64,000 nucleotides of DNA, from contig NTMA01000094.1 in assembly GCA_002917075.1 (NCBI GenBank), positions 100,455 through 164,454 on the forward strand, read 5' to 3'. Source of the stretch: Hawksworthiomyces lignivorus. Its lineage: Eukaryota; Ascomycota; Sordariomycetes; Ophiostomatales; Ophiostomataceae. This document shows, piece after piece, positions 11,619-22,941 of this stretch; the first letter of the stretch is position 1; each line of letters begins with the position of its first letter. Both the position numbers and the translations under genes were made by a program. A model generated the notes under the pieces. The model was not told the DNA's origin, made no database searches, and saw only the letters and a program-made list of their open reading frames with translations.

Positions 11619-12294
11619 CTTGGTATCGTCGTGATAAATATAATATCTTGCAGCATTTGGCATATGCGCAATGCGCTTCCGTACGCAAATGGCTGGGGTT
11701 AACAACACGCGGTGTCATGTGTTCATTCCTCGACTCCGCCTTTGGTGAGGGGATCCAAAAAAAAACGGTAGTAATTACTCCGTATTCCGAATAAACACTC
11801 CAGATCAAGGCACTACTAGTGCCACACGGTCCAGTGTCCTCGGTAGCAGCTGTGCCCACCATCTACAAGTCTGCTTAGCTCCAAATAGACAAGCCCATAT
11901 TACAGAGGTCGCAGCCACTCGATGCCGGAGCTCGCAGCACTAGTTATCTTACGTGCCAAGTAAAGTGGACCATATCTGCTGGTGGCCGGTGAGGAGTACT
12001 GCAGAGGGAAATCTCAAGTCTCATTCATCGTATTAGTCCTCATGGGCGAACGGCTTTCATATTTAAAATTTTAATTTCACATTCTTATACTTCGAGAACT
12101 TTTGCCCTGCAACTAAGCTCCTCGAAGTCGACCATACTTTCCACAACTGTCGCTGGCTGGTTCGTGTGGCACGGTTGAACGAGCCTGAACTTGCAATGTC
12201 TTTATTACTGGTAGCGAATCGCAGCGAACGGTGTCGTTGCATCATTTTCCCCCTTTGAATGACTTTTGCAGCCCATAGATAGAATAAATAGAAC

Positions 12295-12409
12295 TTGCAA
12301 AGTGACCAGCTCTATATCGTATCTACTAAGAGTTGACTATTTGCAAATCGCATAGCCAGACTTCGCGGGAGCCATATTGTAAAGATGCAGTCTCGCGGTC
12401 ACTTTGCAA
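12295..12409. repeat. 115-bp segment bounded by perfect 13-bp inverted repeats
   Basis: The arm TTGCAAAGTGACC (12295-12307) recurs as its exact reverse complement at 12397-12409, with 89 bp of non-coding sequence between. The size and terminal inverted repeats resemble a small MITE or a long hairpin. I saw no clear target-site duplication at the edges. Confidence 0.45.
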
Positions 12410-13214
12410 TCTCAAGTTTCCTATTATAGCAAACCTTAGATTACATATATTTAGCAAAATCATAATGCGTGTCAGTCGTCCGTATCCTACTAAATTGCTC
12501 TAGTAAGGTCTATTTAACATGTTTCACGGCGACCTACACTGCAGCCACGCCTCACCGCAGGTCTTTTGATCGTGCGACAAGGGCCAAGCATGCACCAATT
12601 AGGTTGAGCTACACTTCATTTCGATTTTGTTGTAAAAGGCTACAAAACCCAGTGCTTTCTAAGGATCTCGTCGATTTATTATATCTGTCGTCCTGTCATA
12701 GTTTGACATCTCTTGCACTAGTTAATTCCCAAGTACAATACAAATTTGGTAGTATTTTAACTTGTAATAAGTAGCTAGAGCGTTGAAACCCGTAGTTAAC
12801 ATTAATATCTCAGTTAAGCTTTTCTAGTTGCTGCGAATTAAAAGAAAATAAAAAATAATAAAAAAATAAAAAAAGTAAAGAGAGAAAGACGACTTGTCAC
12901 TCGTCATATTAGCCGTACCAAGATGATGATCTCAAGTTACATATGAGCTCACGTATTCAAGAGCTCGCTTCAGGAAGCCAATCATAGCTAAGTTTACGGC
13001 GCATCGGCAACTGAGCAAGATCCCTGTAAGGCAAAGAAGCGGGTCAGTTTAGGAAACAGACAAACAACTGGCCAATTACAATGACTGCTTCGGGCTTTCG
13101 GCACTGTTGCGTTCAATAGCACCTCAACCAAAGCCAATTTACCAGAGCAGCCTCATCCGTTCTATGCGTATGTATGCTTGATATATGCTGGACGAATCTT
13201 CACGTCCGTCTCAA

Positions 13215-13378
13215 CCCCGGATTTCGGACCCGCCATCCCCTCAATTTGCTATTACTGGGGGTTTTGTGGGGTAGATTCCATCGCTCTAGGACGTTGCAAA
13301 CACGCCCAAAGTGCGGTACCAGCAGACCCTCTTAAAGAATAGGGGACATCTGTGTGATGGACTGGGGAAGTATATAAA
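13215..13378 (+). promoter_or_regulatory. sugar-carrier promoter: CreA-type motifs and TATA box
   Basis: Upstream of the carrier start (13504) lie CCCCGG (13215-13220, CCGGGG on the minus strand), CTGGGG (13255-13260), GTGGGG (13266-13271) and CTGGGG (13362-13367), all matching SYGGRG. TATATAAA follows at 13371-13378, 126 bp before the ATG. The layout is that of a glucose-repressed transporter gene; regulation itself is inferred. Confidence 0.6.
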
Positions 13379-13503
13379 GAGACAGAAGGCAAACATATCA
13401 CACGATCGCATATATTGTATGCGAACTATTGCCCTGATCTCAGTTCCAACATATCCATAAATATTAAACCTCTCTTTCCTTATTGACTATCTAGGAAGGC
13501 AAA

Positions 13504-15272
13504 ATGGTTTATCTTGGGCTACAAGGCAAAAGCCTTTTAGCTGGCATCACTGCCGCATCTGGAATGGGGTTTGTCCTCATTGGTATGTGCCTTGTGCGAC
13601 ACAATGCAATCGCCACAGATGATATAAACTTTTAACGATCTTTTAGGCTTTGATAACGGTTTGATGGGTAGTATATTGACTTCTCCGGCCTTTGTCTCTA
13701 CATTCAACCTAGACTCCAATATTGAAGGTCTAGTAACAGCTATTTTCATGATTGGCTGCTTCACTGGAGCAATGACTACAGCTATTTATGGATCCCGCTT
13801 CGGCCGTCGTTTCCTAGCGCACATAGGCACGGCGATCTTATGTGCGGGAGCAGTTATTCAGAGTTCGAGCTACCATGTTGGACAACTAATGGCTGGACGA
13901 ATTGTTGCAGGTGTTGGTCTCGGCCTCGTGGCGAGTAATGTAGCGATCTGGCAGTCAGAGACAGCGCCGCCAAATTATCGCGGTACTCTAGTAGCTTGCT
14001 CACTCAGTTTTCTGATTGTTGGCCAGCTTCTGGCATACTGGCTAGAATACGGAGTAACAAACTACTCAACCGACTTCTCGTGGCGCTTTCCTATGGCCTT
14101 CCAGTCCGTCGTGGCACTTCTGATGAGTTTGTTACTGGCGTTCATGCCCGAATGTAAGTCTGTCACTAAAATACTGTAGATCAACTTAGAAATTCCTTCT
14201 GACACTTCATCAACATAATACAGCTCCTCGTTATCTGGTGGTGAAAGAGCGAATTGAGGAAGCTACCTTGGTTTTCCAATCTCTTAAGCCAAATGAAGAT
14301 GCCAACACAATCGCCCAGGAAGTGGCAGACATTCGTCAAGCCATACTTCTCGAGGCCCATGCTCAAAAGGGGTGGCGTGATCTCTTCAAAAAAGACCAAA
14401 TTAAATCCCGACGTCGCGTCATAATCGCTTGTGGTATATACCTAATGCAAGATTTTAGCGGCGGTACACCGGTAAACATTGGCCTTCAGTGTCTTTGAAT
14501 CTGTTTATTGTACATGCTAATTGCTTGCAAGATCGCTTACTACACGACTTACATATTCCAAAACTCGGTGGGCTTCAGTCGTCACATGGCCCTTTTGATG
14601 TCAGGGTTTCTGCAGCTGTGGTTCCTTATTTCCTCGTTAGGAACTCTGTACTTCATCGAAAAGTTTGGGCGTCGTATCTGCTTCATGGCCTCTGCTGCTT
14701 CCATGGCGGTTGTGATGCTCATAATTGCTATCATGTTGGAAATCAATACGACAACGTCTGGAATTGTGGCTGCTGTCATGATCTTCGCATATCAAACAGT
14801 CTATACCTGGGGATGGATGGCTGGAGTTTGGGTGCGTTGAATAGGATCTTTTCAAAAGCTTGATGTATGCTCTTCCACTAACACGTGTCTGCAGACATAC
14901 GGTCCGGAAATCCTTCCCCTCGAATACCGCTCTATCGGCTTTGGTCTAGCCAACTCGACTCTTTGGATTTTCGCCTTTGCCGTCACTATGTTCATTCCAC
15001 CCGCAGTAACCAACATTGGTTGGAAAATATACATTATATTCGCAGTCTTTAACCTCTCCTACGTGCCCATTGTTTATTTCTTCTTTCCTGAGACAAGCGG
15101 TTTAACGTTAGAGACGATTAATCTTGCATTTATGGACGATGTAAAGGGCCCTGTAAAGCGGGCGGCTGAGATTCAAAAAGCACTGAAGGCTGGTATGCAC
15201 ATTAACCTTGCTCAGGAAGTATCTACAAAAATGGAGATTGACGAGGCGGTTGATACTGCCGACTTGGCATAA
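13504..15272 (+). CDS. MFS sugar transporter (hexose/lactose-permease type)
   Basis: Twelve-helix sugar:H+ symporter of the plasma membrane. Five exons: 13504-13582, 13647-14153, 14224-14471, 14532-14831 and 14895-15272, giving 503 aa, the usual length. Sugar-porter signatures are visible: GRRF in the loop after helix 2, GRIVAGVGLG with QSETAPPNYRG in the second conserved block, PESPRYL at the start of the central loop, GRRICF, and PETSGLTLE after the last helix. The first exon covers the first helix and its junction restores the family motif IGFDNG. All four introns are 60-70 nt. The substrate cannot be deduced; position beside a sugar-acid dehydratase and its putative regulator suggests an acidic or deoxy sugar. 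The promoter carries CreA-like motifs. Confidence 0.92.
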
Positions 15273-15762
15273 AAGCTCTTCAGCAGAAAGCTTGAGGCAA
15301 TATAAAGTGAGACAGGAACTTACTCAATGGACATGTATTTATATCTATATATTGGCACCATATATTAGCACTAGTCACAAGATCTTCGGTTCTGTTGAAG
15401 ACTTATTTTTGAGAGTCCATCAGTAGTTAAGTTTAGCGGACACGGTATCGCTATACATGTAAGGTCACATTAATTGCCGGGAAGCAATAGATTAAAGGGC
15501 AGTTTGGCCTATGTGAACCTTACGAGGGTGGCCTTGCACCAAAAGTATGCAAGACAAGTAACTCTATATCGTGGCGAACGTGATCAAGCAATCTTATTGT
15601 ACCGGACTGCTTGTCCATCTCAGATAAGAGTAAGCGGCGGGTGAATTTAATTGCCCTGATCTGAAAGACACAAAAAGAGACCCTGAGCATCTTCTGAAGC
15701 ATTGCGGATAGCTGGAATAACATTACAATGTAAAATTTTCGCATTTGCGTTTTACTATGATG
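15273..15762. other. convergent intergenic region
   Basis: This 490-bp 3'-to-3' spacer between the sugar carrier and the regulator-like gene shows nothing identifiable. Confidence 0.5.
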
Positions 15763-17148
15763 CTATATGATGTTTAGGATCTCACCTTCGTCGAATCCCC
15801 ACTCCACTTCCAGATCCTTCAATCTCCATAAAGCCCCCCAGCCGGTCGCGCGGTCAATTATCTTGAACAGCTTAGCTATCTCCAGCCGTTCTGTCAAGTG
15901 AGTAAAGAGTCTACCTGCGATATAGAGCGGCTGTATAGCATTGACCCAGTTCCCAATATGAGGGTTGGTGTGAGAAATGCCACATACACGACGAGCATGC
16001 CAGACCGCGGAACCCTCTGTGCCGGCTAGAATGTGCTCAGGTGGCATCATTTCAAGCATAAGTATGCACGCAGTGTGGTACAGCTGATTGCTCGATATGG
16101 CAGCCCAGTGTGAAAAGAGAATAGTGGGAAATATTTGATCGCCAGCTGACTCGACGTCAAGAACTGGTATCAATGCCTCTGGACGATCCCTGTACCAGAG
16201 CTCTAGCTCCCTCCAAAGCAGATCCCAGCGTTTGGTCAAAGGCCTGTTGTCTTTGGGATCTGGTTCGCCCATTTCAAGAATACGGTTCCTGCGGAACTGA
16301 AAATGGCAGACTTTGGTGCAGAGGTAGACAGCCCAATGAGCATACACGCCTGGAGATTTCCTGCTATGAGCCTGAAAAAGTTGTCGGATCTCATCATCTG
16401 CAATGCTTGGCTCCACGTCGGTGCTGTAACCCAGCGGAGTCCACTTATCTAGCGGCAGAATAGTTGTTTCGGCCCCATCAGACATAATTGCACTGCACAG
16501 TTCCATTCTCGCGTAGCACCAAAAAACCGCTTGACCGAGGCCGGGGGAGAAGCCGTGAACTCCAAAGAACTCAAAGAGAGCAGCACATCCTTCTAGATGC
16601 CGCCGCCAGTCTTTTGATCGCCCTACCATGAGCTCAAACACTGCTAGTATGCACGCCGTGACAAGCGTGTTGGGGTCTTTGGCTTGGAGGCCGGGGGAAA
16701 GGCGACGGATGCTCTCTTGATACAGCTCCAGGCTATCGAAGGTATTTTGCGAACAAGAAGTTCTCTCCATATGCCGGGCTGAAAATGCTAGCATCGCATA
16801 AAGAAGCGCAGGTGAATTTTGGGCCAAAAGTGGTACTTTTGTTTGAAAATGCACATCTTCATCGAATTTGTCAAGGTGTGACGCGCATTGTGCGACCCAG
16901 TTCTGGAGATAACCTGCTAATCTCACATTGGGAATCGAGATAGCCGAGAAATCAAAGACCCCCTGTTCCGTGGCTACGGCATCGGTCTCCCTAGCCTCTG
17001 ATGTACTGTTGTTGTTGGGGCTTAGACCAGACAGACCAGAAAATACAACATACCGAAGCTCTTCTTGCAGCTCGAGGAAACGAGGGTCCGCCCATAAATT
17101 ATCGTACCCCAGGCCGGCAGTGGAAGCTAGGAAATCGTCATCATCCAT
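15763..17148 (-). CDS. fungal-specific transcription factor-domain protein lacking a zinc cluster
   Basis: Intronless 461-aa protein resembling the Fungal_trans_2 regulatory domain (C6 regulator C-terminal region): an acidic start (MDDDDF), then helical segments such as LLYAMLAFSARHME, LVTACILAVFELMVGRSKDWRRHLEGC and HWAAISSNQLYHTACILML typical of that family. No Zn2Cys6 cluster occurs in the frame, and I found no upstream minus-strand exon with a C-x2-C pair in the 677-bp spacer. It is therefore either a natural DNA-binding-less cofactor or a gene that lost its first exon. It is divergent from a complete Zn2Cys6 regulator of the same domain type at 17826-19766, so the two may be expressed together and could form a heteromer; that is inference. 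Confidence 0.8.
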   Translation of the reverse strand: MDDDDFLASTAGLGYDNLWADPRFLELQEELRYVVFSGLSGLSPNNNSTSEARETDAVATEQGVFDFSAISIPNVRLAGYLQNWVAQCASHLDKFDEDVHFQTKVPLLAQNSPALLYAMLAFSARHMERTSCSQNTFDSLELYQESIRRLSPGLQAKDPNTLVTACILAVFELMVGRSKDWRRHLEGCAALFEFFGVHGFSPGLGQAVFWCYARMELCSAIMSDGAETTILPLDKWTPLGYSTDVEPSIADDEIRQLFQAHSRKSPGVYAHWAVYLCTKVCHFQFRRNRILEMGEPDPKDNRPLTKRWDLLWRELELWYRDRPEALIPVLDVESAGDQIFPTILFSHWAAISSNQLYHTACILMLEMMPPEHILAGTEGSAVWHARRVCGISHTNPHIGNWVNAIQPLYIAGRLFTHLTERLEIAKLFKIIDRATGWGALWRLKDLEVEWGFDEGEILNII

Positions 17149-17825
17149 CTCTAGACTCTAGATATTTGTTAATATGCGCTGTAGTCCATTTATATGGCTT
17201 GGTTCCATTTTTGTGATTTGTTCTGAAATATGGCCGGCATTTGTTGTTCGCTACTGATTTGGAGTAGCAAAATTGCGCCAGGACTGCAACTAAGCTGGAT
17301 GAAAGAAAAGTAGAAGACCAGAGCTGGTAGTTGGATAATCAAGTGCGGTATGGAGCTCCGACCACGCATGGGTACAAGCGCCGCGTTACGGAGAGGACTA
17401 TCCACTAAAGATTCATAGTCAAACACGTTAATGTATTTTTTTTTTAAAAAGAAAGAAAGAAAGAAATAAAGAAAGAAAAATGGACATCACGACATCGAAA
17501 ACAAACTATTCCCTTATTGGCATATAGCTCGTCTACAGCGGAGAAGCTAATACGGACTTGTGCAAGAAAATGCGGAGAAACAATTATTTCCGGAGCGTTA
17601 AAATTGATCGAGTCTGTTCCTTTCTAGAAAAACTATCGCGCTACTTTGCCATCTCGTGGGTCAGTCGTTTCGTGCAAACTCCTTAGGCCGGTGTTTGCAT
17701 AGCCGCTAGCTCGTTATGAACGTACGCTCGGTACGGTTTTCAATTTTTGGCTGTGGACCTTTCCGAACTGGAATGGGGATGCAGATGCAGCATCCTTTGA
17801 TGAATTGAACCGACCTCATGGAACA
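17149..17825. other. shared promoter of two divergent regulator genes
   Basis: This 677-bp spacer contains a purine-rich microsatellite of (GAAA)n type at about 17446-17480 preceded by a T/A run. No gene is supported. Confidence 0.5.
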
Positions 17826-19766
17826 ATGCCCGCAGTTCGAGTGATATCAGAAGATAAGAGGCGGTCGCGGACTGGTTGTCTTCAGTGCCGAAGACGTCAC
17901 CGAAAATGTAGGACAGCTCTGTGTTCCAGGATGCATCTGCCTCTTCAACGAAAGGAACAGAGCAGTTGATACGCAAAGAGACAAGTGACGCAGAACTTCT
18001 CTCTTGTGTATTCGACTCCGTTTCTTCGATTTAACGCTAGAATAGGCTGACCATGTAAACTCTAAGGTGACGAGAAAAAGCCGAGATGCAACAACTGCAC
18101 AACAAGACGCGTTGTTTGTGCATACCAGGACTGGAAATTCGTCTCCCAGCGGTCATCTGTTGCCGTCTCATCCCGTGAATCTGATGGCAATAGGTCAGCT
18201 GCAGGAGGAGAAACTGATAATGGAAGCGTATGCTTGGCTAATATATCTCATAGTCTTGCTGAGATGATTATGGAGTAGCATGCTGACGAAATCCCTATTT
18301 GCATAGGACTGCGTATTTTCCAGATCTCCAGATTTTGAAGCAGCAACTATCACAGACTCGACTGAGACATGGGCCGGATCAAATATCAGCCTCCCTCTAC
18401 ATCATCAGAGAGGCTCAGAAGATTGCACTCCCCCTTCTGAGTTATCTCAAGGCGCTCAAGCTAAGAACGATGTAGCATCTTCACAACGCAGCAGAACGAC
18501 AGCTAATGACTTCAAATTACAACATCCTTCGGGATTGCTGGCACCTATTTTAAAACATTTTAGATACAAGGTAGTCCCGTGGATCGATTCGAATGCACCC
18601 AGATCCTCCTTCGGAACGGACCTGCTTGGCCTGGCACAAAGTCACCCGATTCTTATGGACGCTATCGCTCGGATAGTTGCCAGCCACGACAATAGCCTTG
18701 CAGAACATGTTGAAGCCTGGAGAAGACTACAGAACCATACGACAGGAATTTCAAGTGAAGCGCTCTCACTTACAGATTCCTGGATTGCTAATATTTTACA
18801 TTGTATGCTGTCTTTGCAGGCGCTATTAAAGTTGCCTCCCTCTTCTTGGCACAACACTGAATTTTCAATTGCGGATACATGCTATGACGACCATGGCCTC
18901 GCACATCTACCACAGCCGCTTCAGGCGTTGGCGCGCTTTCACATAAAAATTGGCATGTATCATCGAAGTGAACTTACTCTAGTATATACGCGTTTGTTGC
19001 TAATGCAGGCTTCGTAATAGACCTTAGCGCTGCCTTGCTGTTTCGCAAAGCTCCCAGGGCCAATATACCAATTTCTACACTGGTAGCGGTGCCAGAAACA
19101 AGCATCTCCCCACAGATTTTCTATGACGCTTGTCTATTGCAGCTCGCTACATGTTTGTCACTATGTCAACTAGAGCTCGCTAAGCAATCAAAGGAAATGG
19201 GAAATCCAGTATGCGACAGCAGAGGTGCCCCAAATCTGTCGACGCAATCATGGCTACTCTTGTGGACCCGGTGTATCGACTGGTATGAAGCTCGCCAGCC
19301 CGCGATGGTACCAATTTTGATGACCGTTAACCTCCTGCACGAGAATACGTCCATCACAGAGCAGCTAACCTCGGCGTTTCCAACTGAATTGTACACAAGC
19401 GTGCTCGCTCTCCAGACCAACATAATCATCCACCTGACATTCGCCTTGGTGCTCGCATACAAACCCCGCCTTTTGAATCTGACGTGTCGTCTGCCGAAAT
19501 TGCTCTCTAAGAGCTGGCACAGGCAGAAAATTGCCGCAATCGCTGTCCAAAACAAATTTCCTGAGCAGTGGGATCCGATCGTAATAGCTGCTCTTCTCTG
19601 GGTCGCAAAAGACATGACGCATCCTCTACAACAAGAAGCTCTTGTCAAGTGTTTCCAATATATTACAAACTCTGTTGGAATTGACCTTGGAGAAGAATTG
19701 ACCAAACTACAATCCCATTGGCAGTCCTTCTCTCAAGTCGATATGTCACATCATAGTACGCGATGA
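17826..19766 (+). CDS. Zn2Cys6 transcription factor with Fungal_trans_2-type domain
   Basis: Four exons: 17826-17907, 18067-18227, 18307-18967 and 19009-19766, giving 553 aa. The zinc cluster is split by the first intron: exon 1 ends within the third cysteine codon, and exon 2 completes it, yielding C-x2-C-x6-C-x6-C-x2-C-x6-C (starting RTGCLQCRRRHRKC). The first intron is 159 nt with a CTGAC branch site; the second (79 nt) also has GCTGAC. The third is only 41 nt with a GTGAAC donor and is the least certain junction. The C-terminal two thirds form the helical regulatory domain (STQSWLLLWTRCIDWYEARQ). The start at 17826 is the only upstream ATG giving this frame. It is divergent from the zinc-cluster-less paralogue-like gene and convergent with the sugar carrier at 19949-22064. 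Confidence 0.85.
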
Positions 19767-19948
19767 AGTGCTCTAGGTTCAAAAATAATGTTATGTGGCT
19801 TCAAATATATAGATTCCCAATACTGTAAATAGAAAGTAGCAGAAATCACATTGTAACTATCAGACTTTGCATCCACGTCTGATTTTGTTTCATATACCGC
19901 CTCAGTGTGGTGTGAGCTTTATGCAAGAAGCCAGGAACAGCATTGTGA

Positions 19949-22064
19949 TCAAACTTTTCCCTCCCCCCCAATTTTCTCCATATTTTCTTTTTCCTCGAGG
20001 AAGACCTGGACCTGAGTGACATGCTTTCGGAATTTGCGAGGCGCAATCTTGTCCTCGAACATCTCGTCGATCTCGGCAGGAGTTCGTTTGGCGATCTCTG
20101 GGAGTACAAAGAATCCAACGATACAAGAAATAATACCGGTGGCCCCGAAGCTATTTGGTCAGCTACAAATTCACTCTTCTAAAGGACACAACTCCGGGTA
20201 CCTAACTTACAAATATCCTGTCCGCACGCTCCAGACCTTGAGCATCAACGGCACAGTGTAGTTGAACGTCAGGCCGAGACAGAAGGAGCCCATAAGCGCA
20301 ATGGACGCACTTCGTGCACGAAGTCGCTGATTTGGAATTTCGGCGACATATGAATAGGCGACTCCAGCGCCGCCAATGACACCAAAATTGGATACGCAAG
20401 CGAAAAATACCTGCGACAAATATTAGTTTATGAAAAGTACAGTAATAACAAAGCTTTGCGGGTGGTTAGAATTACCAGAGCGCTGCCGAGCTCTTTGCTT
20501 CTATAATCAAACGAGCCAATGATACCGATGGCGAGAATTGCAATAGCTCCAGCCCCAAAGAGGCCAAGAGTCAGCCATCGCCGGCCGAATTTGTCGGTGA
20601 TGAAAGAACTAGTGAAGACGCCAGCTACCTGGCAGACAGCGAGAATAATCGTAACCGTAAATGGTGAAGCATTGCCCGCCAATTGGACTGGGTCCTGTCA
20701 GCAACAATGGCAAGTAACTGGACTTAGACATGCTGCCAAACAAAGTTCACTCACAGAAATATGTGCCATAGTTGTTTGTGACGCTTTGGCCAGTGAGCTG
20801 TTGCATCGCTTTGGGCCAAAATGCAATAAAGAGCCGCCAAAGGTTGGTGCCCCGGAAGATCTGGCGGTATGGGTTCTTCGTCTCGGCCTCGATGAGTCGC
20901 TCGTGTTGGACAGTGGCAATCATAATAGACTATAACAGGTTAGTTCGCCGCCAGGAAGGAAAATGCAGTGTGGCTTTAACCAGCTCATACCAATTCATTC
21001 TTTACATCGTATCCAAGCACTCCCTTATGTGTTGAGGCCAAAACCTTTTCCGCCTCATCGTACTTTGATCTCTCAACGAGCCACCCTAGGTCTGGTTAGC
21101 CGCATTCCGACAAGAAAGATGCTTTGTAGTGCAGACTTACAAGGACTCTCGGGAACAAATATATTAATGATAAGCAAAACACCAAGCATTCCCCATTGCG
21201 TGTAGATGGGAATCTTGAAGTCCGTCGGATCGGATAAAGACAGCTGTCGCAAAGCCAATGGCGCAAACACCTGTGCAATAACGTACCACCTTCACCCATT
21301 AGCGAAAATATTTTAAACCTCCGGGCACGAGCAACTTACAGCATGTAAAAGCTGGTGAGAAAGCCTCGAATTTGAGTTGGCGACTGCTCAGCAATGTACA
21401 GAGGATAGATGGCTTGCATCATGCCTAGACCAGCTCCCGCAATGAGCTTAGCAAAAAGCCAGTATAGCCAATTTGAAGCAGCTGATTCAAGTGATACAGA
21501 CTAAACGGCTCAGTAAATGTCCAGATGTTAATGAGTGGTAAAAATCAATCTGCTTACTACGCAGAGAGTGAGCCAGGTAATATGCATGGCTATTTTGCGA
21601 CCAATAATATCCGTAGCGAACTGAAGGATGCCAACACCAACGAGCTGCCCTGTAGAGAGCATGCCTCCCCAGACAGCCACATGTGTAGGATTGAGCACGG
21701 TGCCGCCACCAGACATCTTACTGATAAAGCCTTTGTTGGATACGATAGAACTAGAAATGGAGATTTCTGGGCGTGGTTATGCTGTTGTTAAAATTGAAGT
21801 TCAAACAAGGCAGCCCGAGCGATGCATTGACTCACGGTAACCGTCGAGGGCGGCGCAGAAAGCAGACAAAAGACAGATAAGAGAAATACGCCAGTAGATC
21901 CGTAGCGCTTTCAGCATGGGCAAGTTGTCCAGCGACGAGCGCATCTGGACCGCCTCGCCTGAAGCGAAGGCTTTATCGATGGCCTTTGAAATATCGGCAT
22001 TGTTGAACGTTTCGATATGGTCGGCGCGGTTCGCCTTGTCGTTTGGCTGTTCGTTGATGTCCAT
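19949..22064 (-). CDS. MFS sugar transporter (maltose/alpha-glucoside permease-like)
   Basis: Twelve-helix sugar porter of 543 aa encoded by nine exons on the minus strand: 22064-21836, 21766-21558, 21500-21340, 21289-21141, 21085-20991, 20929-20755, 20687-20476, 20410-20211 and 20150-19949. Introns are 50-69 nt. Signatures include DIIGRKIA, LIAGAGLGMMQAIYPLYIAEQSPTQIRG, VPESPWWLVERS, QQLTGQSVTNNYGTYFFQLAG and DKFGRRW; VPESPWW and YFFQ arise only after splicing, supporting the junctions. The hydrophilic tail is rich in Lys and Glu. It is divergent from the nucleoside hydrolase gene across 877 bp, so it may import a nucleoside, a riboside or ribose rather than maltose; that is inference from position. 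The exon number is the highest in the window and contrasts with the intronless genes immediately upstream. Confidence 0.9.
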
Positions 22065-22941
22065 GGTCAATACCTGCCTGATGGATTATGTTTGGTTGGA
22101 TTTTCTTGCGAGAGAGCTTGTTATTCTTCTCGTTGGTGAAATGGTTGCACCTTTATACCTATATGCAGGAACCCCGACTCTATCTGGGGAACATTTTGGG
22201 GAAGCTTTACATTCTCTGTGGAGTGTTTTCGAAGACTGTGGAGTAAAGACTTTTCCACTAGTGCAGGTCATGGTACCGATCAAAGCTGAGAGGTAGTGGG
22301 AATGCAGTGAGAGTGTCGGGCGTTGACTTCACTCCCCGCCAAAGCCAGACGTAACAATTGGAGAAAAAAGAGAATAGAGACAAAAATTCCGCTAGCTTTT
22401 TACAAGTCCGCTGTATTACCTCTTGTGTCTAGGACGATCGTAAAATTTTCCTGACCATATTTCTCGGCCATTGCTAATCACCGCAACCTGTAGCCCAGTT
22501 TTCACTTTAGTCGTATGTTCCGATATACAGGTAGTGGATATCCTTGACCAAATAAGGTAATTTTCGAAATACTGCCCGCTCGGTTACACGGCGGTCGACG
22601 CCGCTTGTGGCGGGCATAGGCTACCTTGTCTGCAATAGCTTAGCAATGTAGCCTATGTACCCCAAAAACGGTTAGTACCTCGGGACATCTTATCCTACAA
22701 GTTTTAAACGATGCTAGTGGCAAAGGAGTCAGGCTTTAACTGATCTATGACGGTTTTATGTAATGTATGCTTCTGGTGCAACTAGATTTCGGATGATATT
22801 AAGACCGTGGATGAGACAACATTTCAATGATCTCGTCTAATAGAGCATCGATCGTTAGGGCAAGAACAACTGAAAGACACCGACACTACTGTTCAACTCT
22901 CACCAAGGGCACCGTTGTATGATTTTGGTTAACTCTGCAAA
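22065..22941. other. divergent promoter region, carrier / nucleoside hydrolase
   Basis: This 877-bp spacer separates two divergent starts. Besides the hairpin-forming repeat at 22615-22657 I see no gene; a 126-codon frame at 21916-22296 is the shadow of the carrier's first exon and promoter. Confidence 0.5.
22615..22657. repeat. perfect 10-bp inverted repeat, possible hairpin or operator
   Basis: CATAGGCTAC (22615-22624) is followed 23 nt later by its reverse complement GTAGCCTATG (22648-22657). It lies near the middle of the promoter shared by the carrier and the nucleoside hydrolase. It could be a binding site for a dimeric regulator; no factor is known to me for this sequence. Confidence 0.45.

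Larger units (their letters stand above)
11619..13503. other. 1.9-kb intergenic region
   Basis: Long divergent space between the regulator and the sugar carrier. Open frames here (for example 12469-12774) have no protein-like features. It contains a perfect 13-bp inverted repeat (12295-12409) and, close to the carrier, CreA-like motifs and a TATA box, all listed separately. An A-rich low-complexity stretch lies at about 12838-12895. Confidence 0.5.

Noticed and set aside
12469..12774. 101-codon frame in the large spacer before the sugar carrier
   Set aside because: Composition is not protein-like and nothing in it is recognisable; it overlaps A/T-rich promoter DNA.
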